In this document: positions 36,767-45,263 of the stretch, in pieces
How positions within the stretch are numbered: position 1 is the first letter of the stretch
How the letters are laid out: each line of letters starts with the position of its first letter
NCBI GenBank assembly: GCA_021730785.1
Contig: JAKFWF010000025.1
Coordinates: forward strand, 85,472 to 149,471
DNA: 64,000 nucleotides
Direction: 5' to 3'
DNA from: Hyphomicrobiaceae bacterium
Lineage (GTDB): Bacteria > Pseudomonadota > Alphaproteobacteria > Rhizobiales > Hyphomicrobiaceae
The notes under the pieces: model-generated
Told to the model about the DNA's origin: nothing
The model's input: the letters and a program-made list of their open reading frames with translations, nothing else
Databases searched by the model: none
Made by a program: the position numbers and the translations under genes

Positions 36767-37540
36767 ATGCGGTTCGCTGGCAAAAGCTTTGTCGTGACGG
36801 GCGCGGCACAGGGCATTGGCCGTCAGGTCGCGCTGCTGGCCGGAGCTGAAGGCGCAAAGCTGACACTCATCGATCGCTCGCCGCTGGTGGACGAAGTCGC
36901 AACTGAAATCAAGGCGGCTGGCGGCAAGGCCATCGCCGTACTCGCCGACCTGGAGACCTTTGCCGGCAACCAGTCGGCACTCGAAGCGGCACACACCAAA
37001 TATGGTGCCATCGATATTCTCGTTACCAACGTCGGCGGCGCCATCTGGATGAAACCGTTCCAGGAGTTCGACGAAGCGCAGATCGAAGCGGAAATCCGCC
37101 GCTCGCTGTTTCCAACACTTTGGGGCACGCGCGCCGTGCTGCCGTACATGCTGGAACAGGGCCACGGCACAATCGTCTGCGTCTCGTCGATCGCCACGCG
37201 AGGCATCAACCGCATGCCCTATTCAGCGGCTAAGGGCGGCGTCAATGCGCTGGTCAAGTCGCTCGCATTTGAGGTGGCGGGGAAAAACATCCGCGTTAAC
37301 GCCACCGCGCCGGGCGGCACCGACGCACCGCCTCGGGCGATTCCGCGCGGCACCCACAAGCAGACCGCCAAAGACAAAAAGTGGATCAAGCAGGTGGTCG
37401 AGCAAACCGTCGAGTCGAGCTTGATGCACCGCTACGGCACGCTCGACGAGCAGGCAGATGCCATCCTGTTCCTCGCTTCCGATGCCGCCTCCTACATCAC
37501 CGGCACCATCCTGCCAGTCGGCGGCGGCGACGTCGGCTGA
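36767..37540 (+). CDS. benD: Benzoate cis-diol dehydrogenase
   Basis: A 257-residue short-chain dehydrogenase: cofactor motif 'VVTGAAQGIGRQ', active site 'YSAAKGGVNALV' with the Tyr-x3-Lys pair and an upstream Ser. BenD (1,6-dihydroxycyclohexa-2,4-diene-1-carboxylate dehydrogenase) oxidises and decarboxylates the diol to catechol. It completes benzoate-to-catechol in the same operon as catA. The assignment rests on position; the SDR fold alone is not specific. Confidence 0.92.
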   Translation: MRFAGKSFVVTGAAQGIGRQVALLAGAEGAKLTLIDRSPLVDEVATEIKAAGGKAIAVLADLETFAGNQSALEAAHTKYGAIDILVTNVGGAIWMKPFQEFDEAQIEAEIRRSLFPTLWGTRAVLPYMLEQGHGTIVCVSSIATRGINRMPYSAAKGGVNALVKSLAFEVAGKNIRVNATAPGGTDAPPRAIPRGTHKQTAKDKKWIKQVVEQTVESSLMHRYGTLDEQADAILFLASDAASYITGTILPVGGGDVG

Positions 37541-37565
37541 ACGATTCGCGTTCGGGCGGCGCTCC

Positions 37566-37627
37566 ATACCCCGCAGGTATGAATGTAGACGCAAACGATC
37601 CTGTCCTGGTGACGGAGCGGCCATTAA
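37566..37627 (+). promoter_or_regulatory. Second BenM/CatM-type operator and promoter, before the ABC importer
   Basis: ATAC-CCCGCAG-GTAT (37566-37580) is again an exact ATAC-N7-GTAT, followed by GTAG-ACGCAAA-CGAT. The putative -35 TCCTGT (37599-37604) and -10 CATTAA (37622-37627) are 17 bases apart as at catB. ATAC is 98 bases from the start codon here and 97 at catB. Confidence 0.75.
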
Positions 37628-37663
37628 ACTCCCCGGCAACCAGTCTCAACCGGAGGAAATGCG

Positions 37664-38890
37664 ATGACCAAGAAACTCACGAATTCAGACACCAACCTTG
37701 TAGGTATGAGCCGCCGCCGCTTTTTGACCGGCACCGCTGGCCTCACCATACTTGGCGGCGCGTCACATTTTCCGATGCCAGCGCTGGCCCAAGGCAGTCC
37801 GCTCAAGGTCGGCCTGATGCTGCCGTACTCTGGTACCTTTGCCAAACTCGGCAAGTTCGTTGACGACGGTTTCCGCCTCTATGTCGAGCAGCAAGGTGGC
37901 AAGCTCGGCGGGCGTGAAGTCAGTTTCGTCCAGGTCGACGACGAGTCAAAGCCTGAGGCTGCAACAGACAACATGAACCGGCTCGTCGGCCGCGAAAAGG
38001 TCGATGTCGTCGTCGGCACCGTGCACTCAGGCGTTGCCATGGCGATGGTCAAGGTCGCGCGTGATACCAACACGATGCTGATCATCCCGAATGCCGGGGC
38101 GAACGAAGCCACCGGCCCCATGTGCGCACCGCACGTGTTCCGCACCTCGTTCTCGAATTGGCAGGTCTGCTATCCGATGGGCAAGGTCGTGGCCGACGCC
38201 GGTCACAAGAAGGTCGTGACGATTACGTGGCGTTATGCGGCTGGAACCCAAATGGTCGACGCGTTCAAGGAAGGCTTCACCAAGGCCGGCGGCACCATCG
38301 CCGGCGAACTGGCTCTGCCATTCCCCGAAGTCGAATTCCAAGCACTGATCACACAGATTGCGACCTTGAAGCCGGACGCCGTTTTCGCATTCTTTGCGGG
38401 CGGCGGCGCGGTCAAGTTCGTCAAGGACTATGCGGCGGCTGGCCTCAACAAGAGCATCCCGTTGTATGGCGCAGGCTTCCTGACCGATGGCACGATTGCG
38501 GCCCAGGGCGACGCCGCCACCGGCATCAAGACGACACTGCACTACGCCGACAATATCGATAACCCCGCCAACAAGGCGTTCCAGGGGGCATTCAAGGCCA
38601 AGACCGGCAACGATGGCGACATCTATGCCGTCCAAGGATTCGACGGTGCTGCCCTGCTCAACGTCGGGCTGACGGCAGTGAAGGGTGACAAGGCCGCCCG
38701 CGAAACCATGGTGACGGCAATGCGCGCCGCCAAGCTCGACAGCCCCCGCGGTCCGATGAGTTTCAGCAAGGCCAACAATCCGATCCAGAACATCTATCTG
38801 CGCGAGGTCAAGAACGGCCGCAATGAACTGGTTTCAATCGCGCAAGCCAACGTCGAAGACCCCGCCCGTGGCTGCAAACTCACCGGTTGA
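37664..38890 (+). CDS. ABC transporter substrate-binding protein, LivK/aromatic type, Tat-exported
   Basis: A 408-residue periplasmic binding protein with a twin-arginine leader (SRRRFLTGTAGLTILGG) ending PALAQG. The mature part has the Peripla_BP_6 start 'LKVGLMLPYSGTFAKLGKF'. This branch of branched-chain-amino-acid-type receptors often binds aromatic acids. Directly downstream of benD and its own BenM-type operator, it most likely binds benzoate or a hydroxylated/methylated relative. GGAGG lies upstream of the ATG. Confidence 0.9.
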   Translation: MTKKLTNSDTNLVGMSRRRFLTGTAGLTILGGASHFPMPALAQGSPLKVGLMLPYSGTFAKLGKFVDDGFRLYVEQQGGKLGGREVSFVQVDDESKPEAATDNMNRLVGREKVDVVVGTVHSGVAMAMVKVARDTNTMLIIPNAGANEATGPMCAPHVFRTSFSNWQVCYPMGKVVADAGHKKVVTITWRYAAGTQMVDAFKEGFTKAGGTIAGELALPFPEVEFQALITQIATLKPDAVFAFFAGGGAVKFVKDYAAAGLNKSIPLYGAGFLTDGTIAAQGDAATGIKTTLHYADNIDNPANKAFQGAFKAKTGNDGDIYAVQGFDGAALLNVGLTAVKGDKAARETMVTAMRAAKLDSPRGPMSFSKANNPIQNIYLREVKNGRNELVSIAQANVEDPARGCKLTG

Positions 38891-38904
38891 TCGCGTGTTT
38901 CTCG

Positions 38905-38934
38905 AAAAGGCAGGCCGCTGCGCCTGCCTTTTTT
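38905..38934 (+). terminator. Attenuating hairpin between binding protein and permease genes
   Basis: AAAAGGCAGGC pairs with GCCTGCCTTTT across a six-base loop, followed by more T residues, an intrinsic-terminator shape. It sits within the 69-base gap between two genes of one operon, so it probably lets only part of the transcripts continue, giving excess binding protein over membrane components. Confidence 0.75.
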
Positions 38935-38959
38935 GTAACCGATGTGAGGAGGCGCGGAG

Positions 38960-39832
38960 ATGAATGGTCTGACGTTTGCCGTACAGTTGCTCAACGGTGT
39001 CCAGTACGGCCTCGTACTGTTTCTGGTGGCCAGCGGCCTGACGCTGGTCTTTGGCATTCTCGGCGTGATCAACCTCGCGCACGGCGCGTTCTACATGCTG
39101 GGCGCCTATCTCGCATATTGGATTGCCGCGATGACCGGCAGTTTCTGGGCGGCGCTGCTCGGTTCCGTCGGCATATCCTTCGTGCTCGGCCTGGCACTTG
39201 AAAATGTATTCATCAAGCGGATGTATGGCCGCGATCATCTGGCCCAGGTGCTGCTGAGCTTCGGCATGATCCTGGTGATCGATGAAGTCCGCCAGATCCT
39301 GTTCGGCAAGGATGTACACTCGGTCGCACCACCCGCTTGGTTGTCCGGTTCGATCAAGCTGACCGATGTGCTCTCCTATCCAGTTTACCGCCTCGCCTTG
39401 TGCGGGTTCTGTCTGGCCATGGCCATCGCCATCTTTTACGTGATCCAGCGCACACGTATCGGCATGGTCATCCGCGCGGGTGCCGAAAACCGCGAAATGA
39501 CCCGTTCGCTCGGCATCCCCTTCGACACCGTCAACCGGTTCGTGTTTGCCGGCGGGATCGCGTTGGCCGCACTCGGCGGTGCCGTCGTCGCGCCAGTCTC
39601 GACGGTATTTCCCGGCATGGGCGACAGCATGCTGATCCTGTCGTTTGTGGTCGTGGTGCTCGGCGGCATCGGCTCCGTATCAGGTGCCGCCATTGGCGCG
39701 CTGCTGATCGGCCTGACCGACACGTTCGGCAAAGTCTTCTTCCCGCAGATTTCGAGCATCCTGATCTACGTGCTGATGGCCGGCATCCTGCTGTGGCGTC
39801 CGAATGGCATCCTCGGTAAACGGGAGGTTTGA
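38960..39832 (+). CDS. ABC transporter permease, LivH type
   Basis: A 290-residue permease with about eight helices and the LivH features 'GLTLVFGILGVINLAHGAFYMLGAY' (parts) and 'RGAENREMTRSLGIP'-like cytosolic EAA loop ('IRAGAENREMTRSLG'). It forms the membrane channel with the next gene. Confidence 0.93.
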   Translation: MNGLTFAVQLLNGVQYGLVLFLVASGLTLVFGILGVINLAHGAFYMLGAYLAYWIAAMTGSFWAALLGSVGISFVLGLALENVFIKRMYGRDHLAQVLLSFGMILVIDEVRQILFGKDVHSVAPPAWLSGSIKLTDVLSYPVYRLALCGFCLAMAIAIFYVIQRTRIGMVIRAGAENREMTRSLGIPFDTVNRFVFAGGIALAALGGAVVAPVSTVFPGMGDSMLILSFVVVVLGGIGSVSGAAIGALLIGLTDTFGKVFFPQISSILIYVLMAGILLWRPNGILGKREV

Positions 39833-39833
39833 C

Positions 39834-40856
39834 ATGAACAGCAAGTTGCAAAACCTGATTGTGCCGCTGGCGCTGCTGTTCGCCGCCGTCGCGCTGCCCC
39901 TGTTGGTACCGACCTATTACGTCCAGCTGGCATCCAAGATGTTGCTGATGGGCATGCTGGCGATGGCGTTGAACCTCGTGGTCGGGTTCGGCGGTCTGGT
40001 CAGCCTCTGCCACGCGGCGTTCTTCGGTCTTGCCGGTTATGTGCTGGCACTAACGTCGCCCGAAAGTCAGGCAGCATCCATATGGCTATCGTTGCCCATC
40101 ACGATGGCCGTCTGCGGGCTGGCAGCGGCGATCATCGGCGCGCTGTCGCTGCGGACCAAGGGCATCTACTTCATCATGGTCACGCTCGCGTTTGGCGAAA
40201 TGCTGTTCTACCTGTTCCATGACACCAAGATCGGTGGCGGCTCGGACGGCATGTACATCTACTTCAAGCCTGACGTCCTGCTCGGCTCAACGCAGTTGAT
40301 CGACCTCGACAAGCCCCGCACGTTCTACTTCGTCGCCCTCGGGTGCGTCCTGCTGACGGTCTGGCTGCTCCGGACGCTGGTCAATGCCCCCTTCGGACAT
40401 GCGTTAGCTGCGGCCCGCGACAATGAACGGCGCTCCGTCTCACTCGGCTTCCCGGTGTTCATGGTGAGGCTGGTGGCGTTCGTTATCTCTGGCGTCCTCG
40501 CGGGCGTGGCGGGTTACTTCTCGGCGGCTCAGTTTGGCTTCGTCGCACCGCAGCTACTGGGTTGGCACCTCTCCGCAACGGTCCTGGTCATGGTCGTGCT
40601 CGGCGGTATGCGCTCGGTCACCGGGCCGCTGATCGGCGCCATGGTGATCATCGGTCTCGAAGAGGTGCTCAAGTCCTCAACCGAGCATTGGAAGCTGATC
40701 TACGGGCTGATCGTCATCTTCATCGTGTTCGCCCTCCCAGGTGGTGTGCAGCAGCTCTCGTCGTTGATCTTCGGGCGCAAAGTTGATGCGCCAACACCCG
40801 GCACCGAGGTCTGGAAGGGCGCGCGCAGCATGCAGCCGGAGGCCGCCAATGTCTGA
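39834..40856 (+). CDS. ABC transporter permease, LivM type
   Basis: A 340-residue LivM-type permease with 'MALNLVVGFGGLVSLCHAAFFGLAGY' (parts), 'SLRTKGIYFIMVTLAFGEM' and the EAA loop 'ALAAARDNERRSVSLGF'. It starts one base after the LivH-type stop and its end overlaps the first ATPase gene by eight bases. Confidence 0.93.
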   Translation: MNSKLQNLIVPLALLFAAVALPLLVPTYYVQLASKMLLMGMLAMALNLVVGFGGLVSLCHAAFFGLAGYVLALTSPESQAASIWLSLPITMAVCGLAAAIIGALSLRTKGIYFIMVTLAFGEMLFYLFHDTKIGGGSDGMYIYFKPDVLLGSTQLIDLDKPRTFYFVALGCVLLTVWLLRTLVNAPFGHALAAARDNERRSVSLGFPVFMVRLVAFVISGVLAGVAGYFSAAQFGFVAPQLLGWHLSATVLVMVVLGGMRSVTGPLIGAMVIIGLEEVLKSSTEHWKLIYGLIVIFIVFALPGGVQQLSSLIFGRKVDAPTPGTEVWKGARSMQPEAANV

Positions 40857-41625
40857 GATCGCCGCAAAGGGCATCGCGCTTCGGGCCGAGGGGCTGGAAA
40901 AGCGCTTCGGCGGCCTGAAGGCCGTCTCGAATGTCTCGCTCGACGTCCATGCCGGCGAAATCCACGCTGTGATCGGACCGAACGGCGCGGGCAAGTCGAC
41001 GCTCATCAACCTGCTGTCCGGCGATCTGCCCGTCACATCAGGCACCATCACGCTTGGCGGCAAAGTCATCACGACCATGGGAGCCAGCCGACGCGGGTTG
41101 GCAGGCGTCGGCCGCTCCTACCAGAAGACCACGATCTTCCAGACCTCGACCGTGTTCGAAAACGTCCGGCTGTCGGCCCAGGCCCGCAGCGGCCATGCAC
41201 TATGGATGTTCGGCAACGTCCGCAACGATGCAACCGTCAACCAGCGTGCTGACAACGCACTTGCCCAAACCGGCCTCACCGCGAGAGCGCAGACCAGGGC
41301 CAACCTGCTGAGCCACGGCGAACAGCGGCAGCTCGAAATCGCCATGGTTCTCGCGACCGATCCGCAGCTGATCCTGCTCGACGAGCCGCTGGCCGGCATG
41401 GGCCAGTCCGAAGCCAAGCGGATGATCGACCTCATCAAGGGTCTGAAGGTCAGGCGCGCCGTGCTGCTGGTCGAGCATGACATGGACGCGGTGTTTGCGC
41501 TGGCTGACCGGCTCACCGTGATGGCCGATGGCCAAGTGATCGCCTCCGGCGCACCAGATTACGTCCGCGCACATCCAACCGTCCGTTCGGCTTACCTCGG
41601 TCATGATCACGGAGAAGCGGCATGA
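40849..41625 (+). CDS. ABC transporter ATP-binding protein, LivG type
   Basis: A 258-residue ATPase: Walker A 'GPNGAGKST', signature 'LSHGEQRQLEIA' (the LivG variant of LSGGQ), Walker B 'LILLDEPLAGM' and the switch histidine in 'VEHDMDAV'. The ATG at 40849 overlaps the preceding permease. Confidence 0.95.
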   Translation: MSEIAAKGIALRAEGLEKRFGGLKAVSNVSLDVHAGEIHAVIGPNGAGKSTLINLLSGDLPVTSGTITLGGKVITTMGASRRGLAGVGRSYQKTTIFQTSTVFENVRLSAQARSGHALWMFGNVRNDATVNQRADNALAQTGLTARAQTRANLLSHGEQRQLEIAMVLATDPQLILLDEPLAGMGQSEAKRMIDLIKGLKVRRAVLLVEHDMDAVFALADRLTVMADGQVIASGAPDYVRAHPTVRSAYLGHDHGEAA

Positions 41626-42332
41626 GCGACCTTCTTACCGTTAGCGGATTGCAGAGCTTTTACGGCGTCAGTCAGATCCTGCACGGCCTCGATTTCACGA
41701 TCAAGCGTGGCGAACAGGTCGCCCTGCTTGGCCGCAACGGCATGGGCAAATCAACACTGTTGCGCTCGTTGATGGGCATCGTCGCCGACCGGCGCGGATC
41801 GATTGAATATGCTGGCCGCAACATCACTAGGGAAAAGCCGGAGACCATCGCGCGCGGCGGCGTCGCCTATGTGCCGGAGGGGCGGGGTGTGTTCGGCTCG
41901 CTATCTGTCGTTGAGAATTTGATCATGGCACAGCGGCCAGGCCGCGATGGCCGCCAAGCCTGGACCATTGACCGCGTGTTCGAAGTGTTCCCCCGTCTGC
42001 ACCAGCGGCGGATGAACGGCGGCCATCAGCTCTCAGGTGGCGAACAGCAGATGCTGACCATCGGCCGAGCGCTGATGACTAGTCCAGAACTCATCCTGAT
42101 CGACGAAGCAACCGAGGGGCTGGCGCCTTTGATCGCGCAGGACATCTGGCGAACACTCGGCGTCATCCGCTCCGAAGGCATCGCCACCGTCGTCGTCGAC
42201 AAAGACTTCCGCAGCCTGTCAAAAATCGTCGACCGGATGGTCATGCTGTCGAAGGGCGAGATCGTCTTCAACGGTCCGCCCGCCACCCTCGCTGTTCAGC
42301 CCGAACTGTTGGAACGCCACCTCGGCGTCTGA
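41622..42332 (+). CDS. ABC transporter ATP-binding protein, LivF type
   Basis: A 236-residue second ATPase of the importer: Walker A 'GRNGMGKST', LivF block 'YVPEGRGVFGSLSVVENL', signature 'LSGGEQQMLTIG' and Walker B 'LILIDEATEGLAP'. One odd point is 'VVVDKDF' where the usual switch-histidine motif VEQ/VEH would be, so the His is missing from this subunit. Overlaps the LivG-type gene by four bases. Confidence 0.93.
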   Translation: MSDLLTVSGLQSFYGVSQILHGLDFTIKRGEQVALLGRNGMGKSTLLRSLMGIVADRRGSIEYAGRNITREKPETIARGGVAYVPEGRGVFGSLSVVENLIMAQRPGRDGRQAWTIDRVFEVFPRLHQRRMNGGHQLSGGEQQMLTIGRALMTSPELILIDEATEGLAPLIAQDIWRTLGVIRSEGIATVVVDKDFRSLSKIVDRMVMLSKGEIVFNGPPATLAVQPELLERHLGV

Positions 42333-42351
42333 TCGCGATAGGAAGACGCTC

Positions 42352-42465
42352 ATGGCAGACCAAGGCTGGAACAGCGCGATCGTGGGTGGTAGCGACGGCG
42401 GCTTGACGCTGGGCCTCGCCCGGCCCCAAGCCTCTCCCTATGACCTACGGCATTCACAGATGTGA
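42352..42465 (+). CDS. Possible small or truncated ORF after the importer operon
   Basis: An ATG with a fair ribosome site (AGGAAG, seven bases upstream) opens 37 codons beginning MADQGWNSAIVGGSDGG and ending at TGA. It is the natural next position in the operon, 19 bases beyond the LivF-type stop. I do not recognise it. It may be the stub of a degraded gene or chance. Confidence 0.3.
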   Translation: MADQGWNSAIVGGSDGGLTLGLARPQASPYDLRHSQM

Positions 42466-42656
42466 GTCGCCATTCGGATTGCTCAGATAGCGCAGCAGCT
42501 TGCAAACATCCTTGTTCGGATCATACATCCCCCTTCTCGTCACGGCCGCTTTGGCGGCCATCCACCGTGGCCCTTGGTCTGGCCGATGTATCGGGCTGCC
42601 ACGCCGTCAAATCGCCAGGAACCACTTCGGCCGCCAATGCCGACCTTGACCACTTG
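42466..42656. other. Non-coding remainder between the importer operon and the PuuE-like gene
   Basis: About 190 bases. It contains a short GC-rich hairpin (GGCCGC-TTTG-GCGGCC) but no T-run, so not a clear terminator. No gene seen on either strand. Confidence 0.4.
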
Positions 42657-43535
42657 CTAGCCGGGCGCCGGCTCGACAGATTGATACCAGCTGCAGATGT
42701 CGCTGCCGGTCGCAAAGGCCACAGCCGGGCTCGCCTGCAGTAGATCGACCATGGCGACCAATTCATGGAAGCGGTGCGGCACCGAAATCAAATGCGGATG
42801 AAGCCCTATGGCCAGCACCATCGTGCTCGCCTGGGATTCGCTCTCGAACTGCTTCAAAGTGTGGGCAAGCCGCTTGGCCATTTCGCCCGTCGCATGCCGT
42901 TCGATGGCGTAGATGATCGAGTCATTGATCTCGATGTTGTAGGGCATCGCGACCAGCGGCCCCTGTGTCGTCGTCATCCAGGACGGCCGGTCGTCGACGA
43001 CCCAATCGCAGACATAGTCGATGCCGTGTTTCTTCAACAGATCCGGCGTATCGACGGTCTCGCGCAGGCCGGGCGACAGCCATCCGCGCGGGCGCGTGCC
43101 CGTGAAGCGAGCAATCTTGTCCATACAGGCCGCAATCAACGCCTCCTCGCCGCTGATGGCGTGGTTGGTCGCCACCTGGTGCATGCCGTGGCCGATGAAC
43201 TCCCAGCCGGCATCGCGCATGGCGGCCGCTGCCTGGGGATACGCATCGATGACGCCGGCATTGAAGCTCGTCGACGCCGGCAGCTTGCGCTCCGCCAAGA
43301 GCTGCAGAATGCGCGGCAGCCCGGCGCGCATGCCATAGTCCGCCCAAGAGAAGTTCGGCACGTCGGGTACCGTTTCGCGACCGTGCGGCGGCGTGATGAT
43401 GGTACGCGGCATCGCCGACTCGAACTGCCAGTGCTCCACGTTGACGACGAGATGGGCGATGATGCGCCGGCCCTTGAACGGCGGCAGTGGCGCACGTTCG
43501 GACGACAGGCGATAGGGAATGCGTGGATTGGCCAT
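42657..43535 (-). CDS. PuuE-like polysaccharide-deacetylase-fold amidohydrolase
   Basis: A 292-residue carbohydrate-esterase-4-fold protein of the PuuE/allantoinase-like branch: 'VNVEHWQFE' near the N terminus, 'ASTSFNAGVIDAYP', the histidine block 'EFIGHGMHQ', and 'LSPGLRETVDTPDLL'. Members of this branch open cyclic amides (allantoin) or related nitrogen compounds rather than sugars. It is the last gene of an operon with an ABC importer (starts 24 bases after the ATPase), so it probably hydrolyses the imported compound. Confidence 0.8.
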   Translation of the reverse strand: MANPRIPYRLSSERAPLPPFKGRRIIAHLVVNVEHWQFESAMPRTIITPPHGRETVPDVPNFSWADYGMRAGLPRILQLLAERKLPASTSFNAGVIDAYPQAAAAMRDAGWEFIGHGMHQVATNHAISGEEALIAACMDKIARFTGTRPRGWLSPGLRETVDTPDLLKKHGIDYVCDWVVDDRPSWMTTTQGPLVAMPYNIEINDSIIYAIERHATGEMAKRLAHTLKQFESESQASTMVLAIGLHPHLISVPHRFHELVAMVDLLQASPAVAFATGSDICSWYQSVEPAPG

Positions 43536-43559
43536 GGTGTCGATTGTCTCCGTCAGCGG

Positions 43560-44324
43560 TCAATGGGCACCATGCGCGCCGCGCATCTCGGCCATGATCG
43601 CCGCCTTGAACTGGATGAAGGCGGGGTTGGTCAGATCATTGATCGAGCGCGGGCGCGGCAAGGTGATCGGTATGTCGCGCGAGATACGCCCTGGCCGCGC
43701 CGACATTACGCACACGCGGTCGGACAGCAAAATGGCTTCGTCGATATCGTGCGTGACGAACAGCACCGTCGTCTTGAGCTTCTGCCAGACGCCCAGCAGC
43801 AGTTCCTGCATGGACAACCGCGTCTGTGCATCAAGCGCCCCAAAAGGTTCGTCCATCAACAGCGCGCGCGGCTCCATCACCAACACGCGCGCGATGCCGA
43901 CCCGCTGCCGCATGCCGCCCGACAGCTGAACCGGTAGCGCCTGCTTGAAGCCCTCCAGGCCGACGATCTTCAGGATCTCCAGCGCTTTCGGCTCATAGAT
44001 CGATCGCGCGACGCCTTGCACCTTGGGGCCGAACACGACGTTGTCCCAGACCGTCAGCCATGGCAGCAGCGAAGCCTCCTGGAATACCACGCCGCGATCG
44101 GGCCCGGGCTTTGCAATCGCGCGCCCGTCAAATTGGACGCTGCCGCTCGTCTGCCGTTCAAAGCCCGCCAGAATGTTGAGCAAAGTGGATTTGCCGCAGC
44201 CGGACGGCCCCAGCAGCGCCACGAACTCGCCCTCGGCGATGTGGAGATCGACCTCGGCGAGCGCCTGCACGACGGTCTTGCCATCGAACGTCTTCGATAC
44301 ACTGGCAAAATCGACCGTGCCCAT
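43560..44324 (-). CDS. ABC transporter ATP-binding protein, SsuB/TauB/NrtD type
   Basis: A 254-residue ATPase: Walker A 'GPSGCGKST', Q-loop 'VFQEASLLPWLTVWDNV', signature 'LSGGMRQRVGIA', Walker B 'ALLMDEPFGALD', switch 'FVTHDIDEA'. This pattern is typical of importers for sulfonates, nitrate, taurine or small heterocycles. The start chosen (MGTVDFASV) begins at the ABC domain. Confidence 0.93.
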   Translation of the reverse strand: MGTVDFASVSKTFDGKTVVQALAEVDLHIAEGEFVALLGPSGCGKSTLLNILAGFERQTSGSVQFDGRAIAKPGPDRGVVFQEASLLPWLTVWDNVVFGPKVQGVARSIYEPKALEILKIVGLEGFKQALPVQLSGGMRQRVGIARVLVMEPRALLMDEPFGALDAQTRLSMQELLLGVWQKLKTTVLFVTHDIDEAILLSDRVCVMSARPGRISRDIPITLPRPRSINDLTNPAFIQFKAAIMAEMRGAHGAH

Positions 44325-44332
44325 GGGTCCAC

Positions 44333-45247
44333 TTACTGGCTGAAGGATTGCAAGCGGTGCCAGGTCAGCAGCCAGCCGGAAATGGCGACGATCAGGCGAT
44401 CGGACAGGTAGCCGAGCAGTCCGATCGAAACCATGTCGGCCAGAACGATGTCCATCCGGCCCACATAGTAGGCATCCCAGAGGACGTATCCGAGCCCGGA
44501 CTTGACCGCGATCATTTCGGCTACGATCACCGCCGTCCAGCCGATCCCGAGGCCAATGCGCAATCCGGTAAAGATCGACGGCATCGCGGCCGGCAGCACG
44601 ACGCGCCACAGCGTCGCCGTCTGCGAAGCACCCATCATCTGGGCCGCCCTGATCCAGTTCTTGTCGATCGCACGCGCGCCCTGCGTCGCATTGATGACGA
44701 TTGGATAGAATGCGCCGAGCGTGATCAGAAAAATGGCGCCGAAATCCCGGATCCCGAAGATGGCAATCGAGATCGGCAACCAGGCCGTGATCGGCACCGG
44801 GCGCAGCCATTGGATCGTTGGGTCGACGACCTTTGCGATCAGGCTCGACCAGCCTATGGCAATGCCCAGCGGCACGCCGGCAGCAATGGCGACCAGGAAC
44901 CCCTTGGCCACCCGCTCGGCCGAGAACAGCACATTCTGCAACCAGGTTCCGACATAAGGATTGAGCCCGAACGTCGGCGTACCGAAGGCCCAGTTGACCC
45001 AGGCCGTCCAAACGCGGTCCGGCGTCGGCAATGCGCCACCAAACACCACGCCGTTGGTGCCCGACCATTGCCAGATCGCGATCAAAGTGATCGGCAGGAT
45101 GAGTGCCAGCAGCGACGATGACACCTGACTGGGAAGCCGCATCCATCGCGCCGTTGTTGCGCGAGCGGGTTCACGGCCACTGGCGCTGGCAGCAGCGATC
45201 GTGTGTTGCACCGCGGCCGCCCGCGGGGGCGTGTCGACAACCGTCAT
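44333..45247 (-). CDS. ABC transporter permease, SsuC/TauC type
   Basis: A 304-residue binding-protein-dependent permease with about six helices and the EAA-like cytosolic loop 'RAAQMMGASQTATLWRVVLPAAMPSIFTGLRIGLG' (seen in pieces around residues 195-230). The first 35 residues are polar. Ends 8 bases before the ATPase gene. Confidence 0.92.
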   Translation of the reverse strand: MTVVDTPPRAAAVQHTIAAASASGREPARATTARWMRLPSQVSSSLLALILPITLIAIWQWSGTNGVVFGGALPTPDRVWTAWVNWAFGTPTFGLNPYVGTWLQNVLFSAERVAKGFLVAIAAGVPLGIAIGWSSLIAKVVDPTIQWLRPVPITAWLPISIAIFGIRDFGAIFLITLGAFYPIVINATQGARAIDKNWIRAAQMMGASQTATLWRVVLPAAMPSIFTGLRIGLGIGWTAVIVAEMIAVKSGLGYVLWDAYYVGRMDIVLADMVSIGLLGYLSDRLIVAISGWLLTWHRLQSFSQ

Positions 45248-45263
45248 CGTGCCGGACCAGGTC

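Noticed and set aside
35304..36866. 520-codon minus-strand frame
   Set aside because: Antisense to benB, benC and the start of benD; no recognisable domains.
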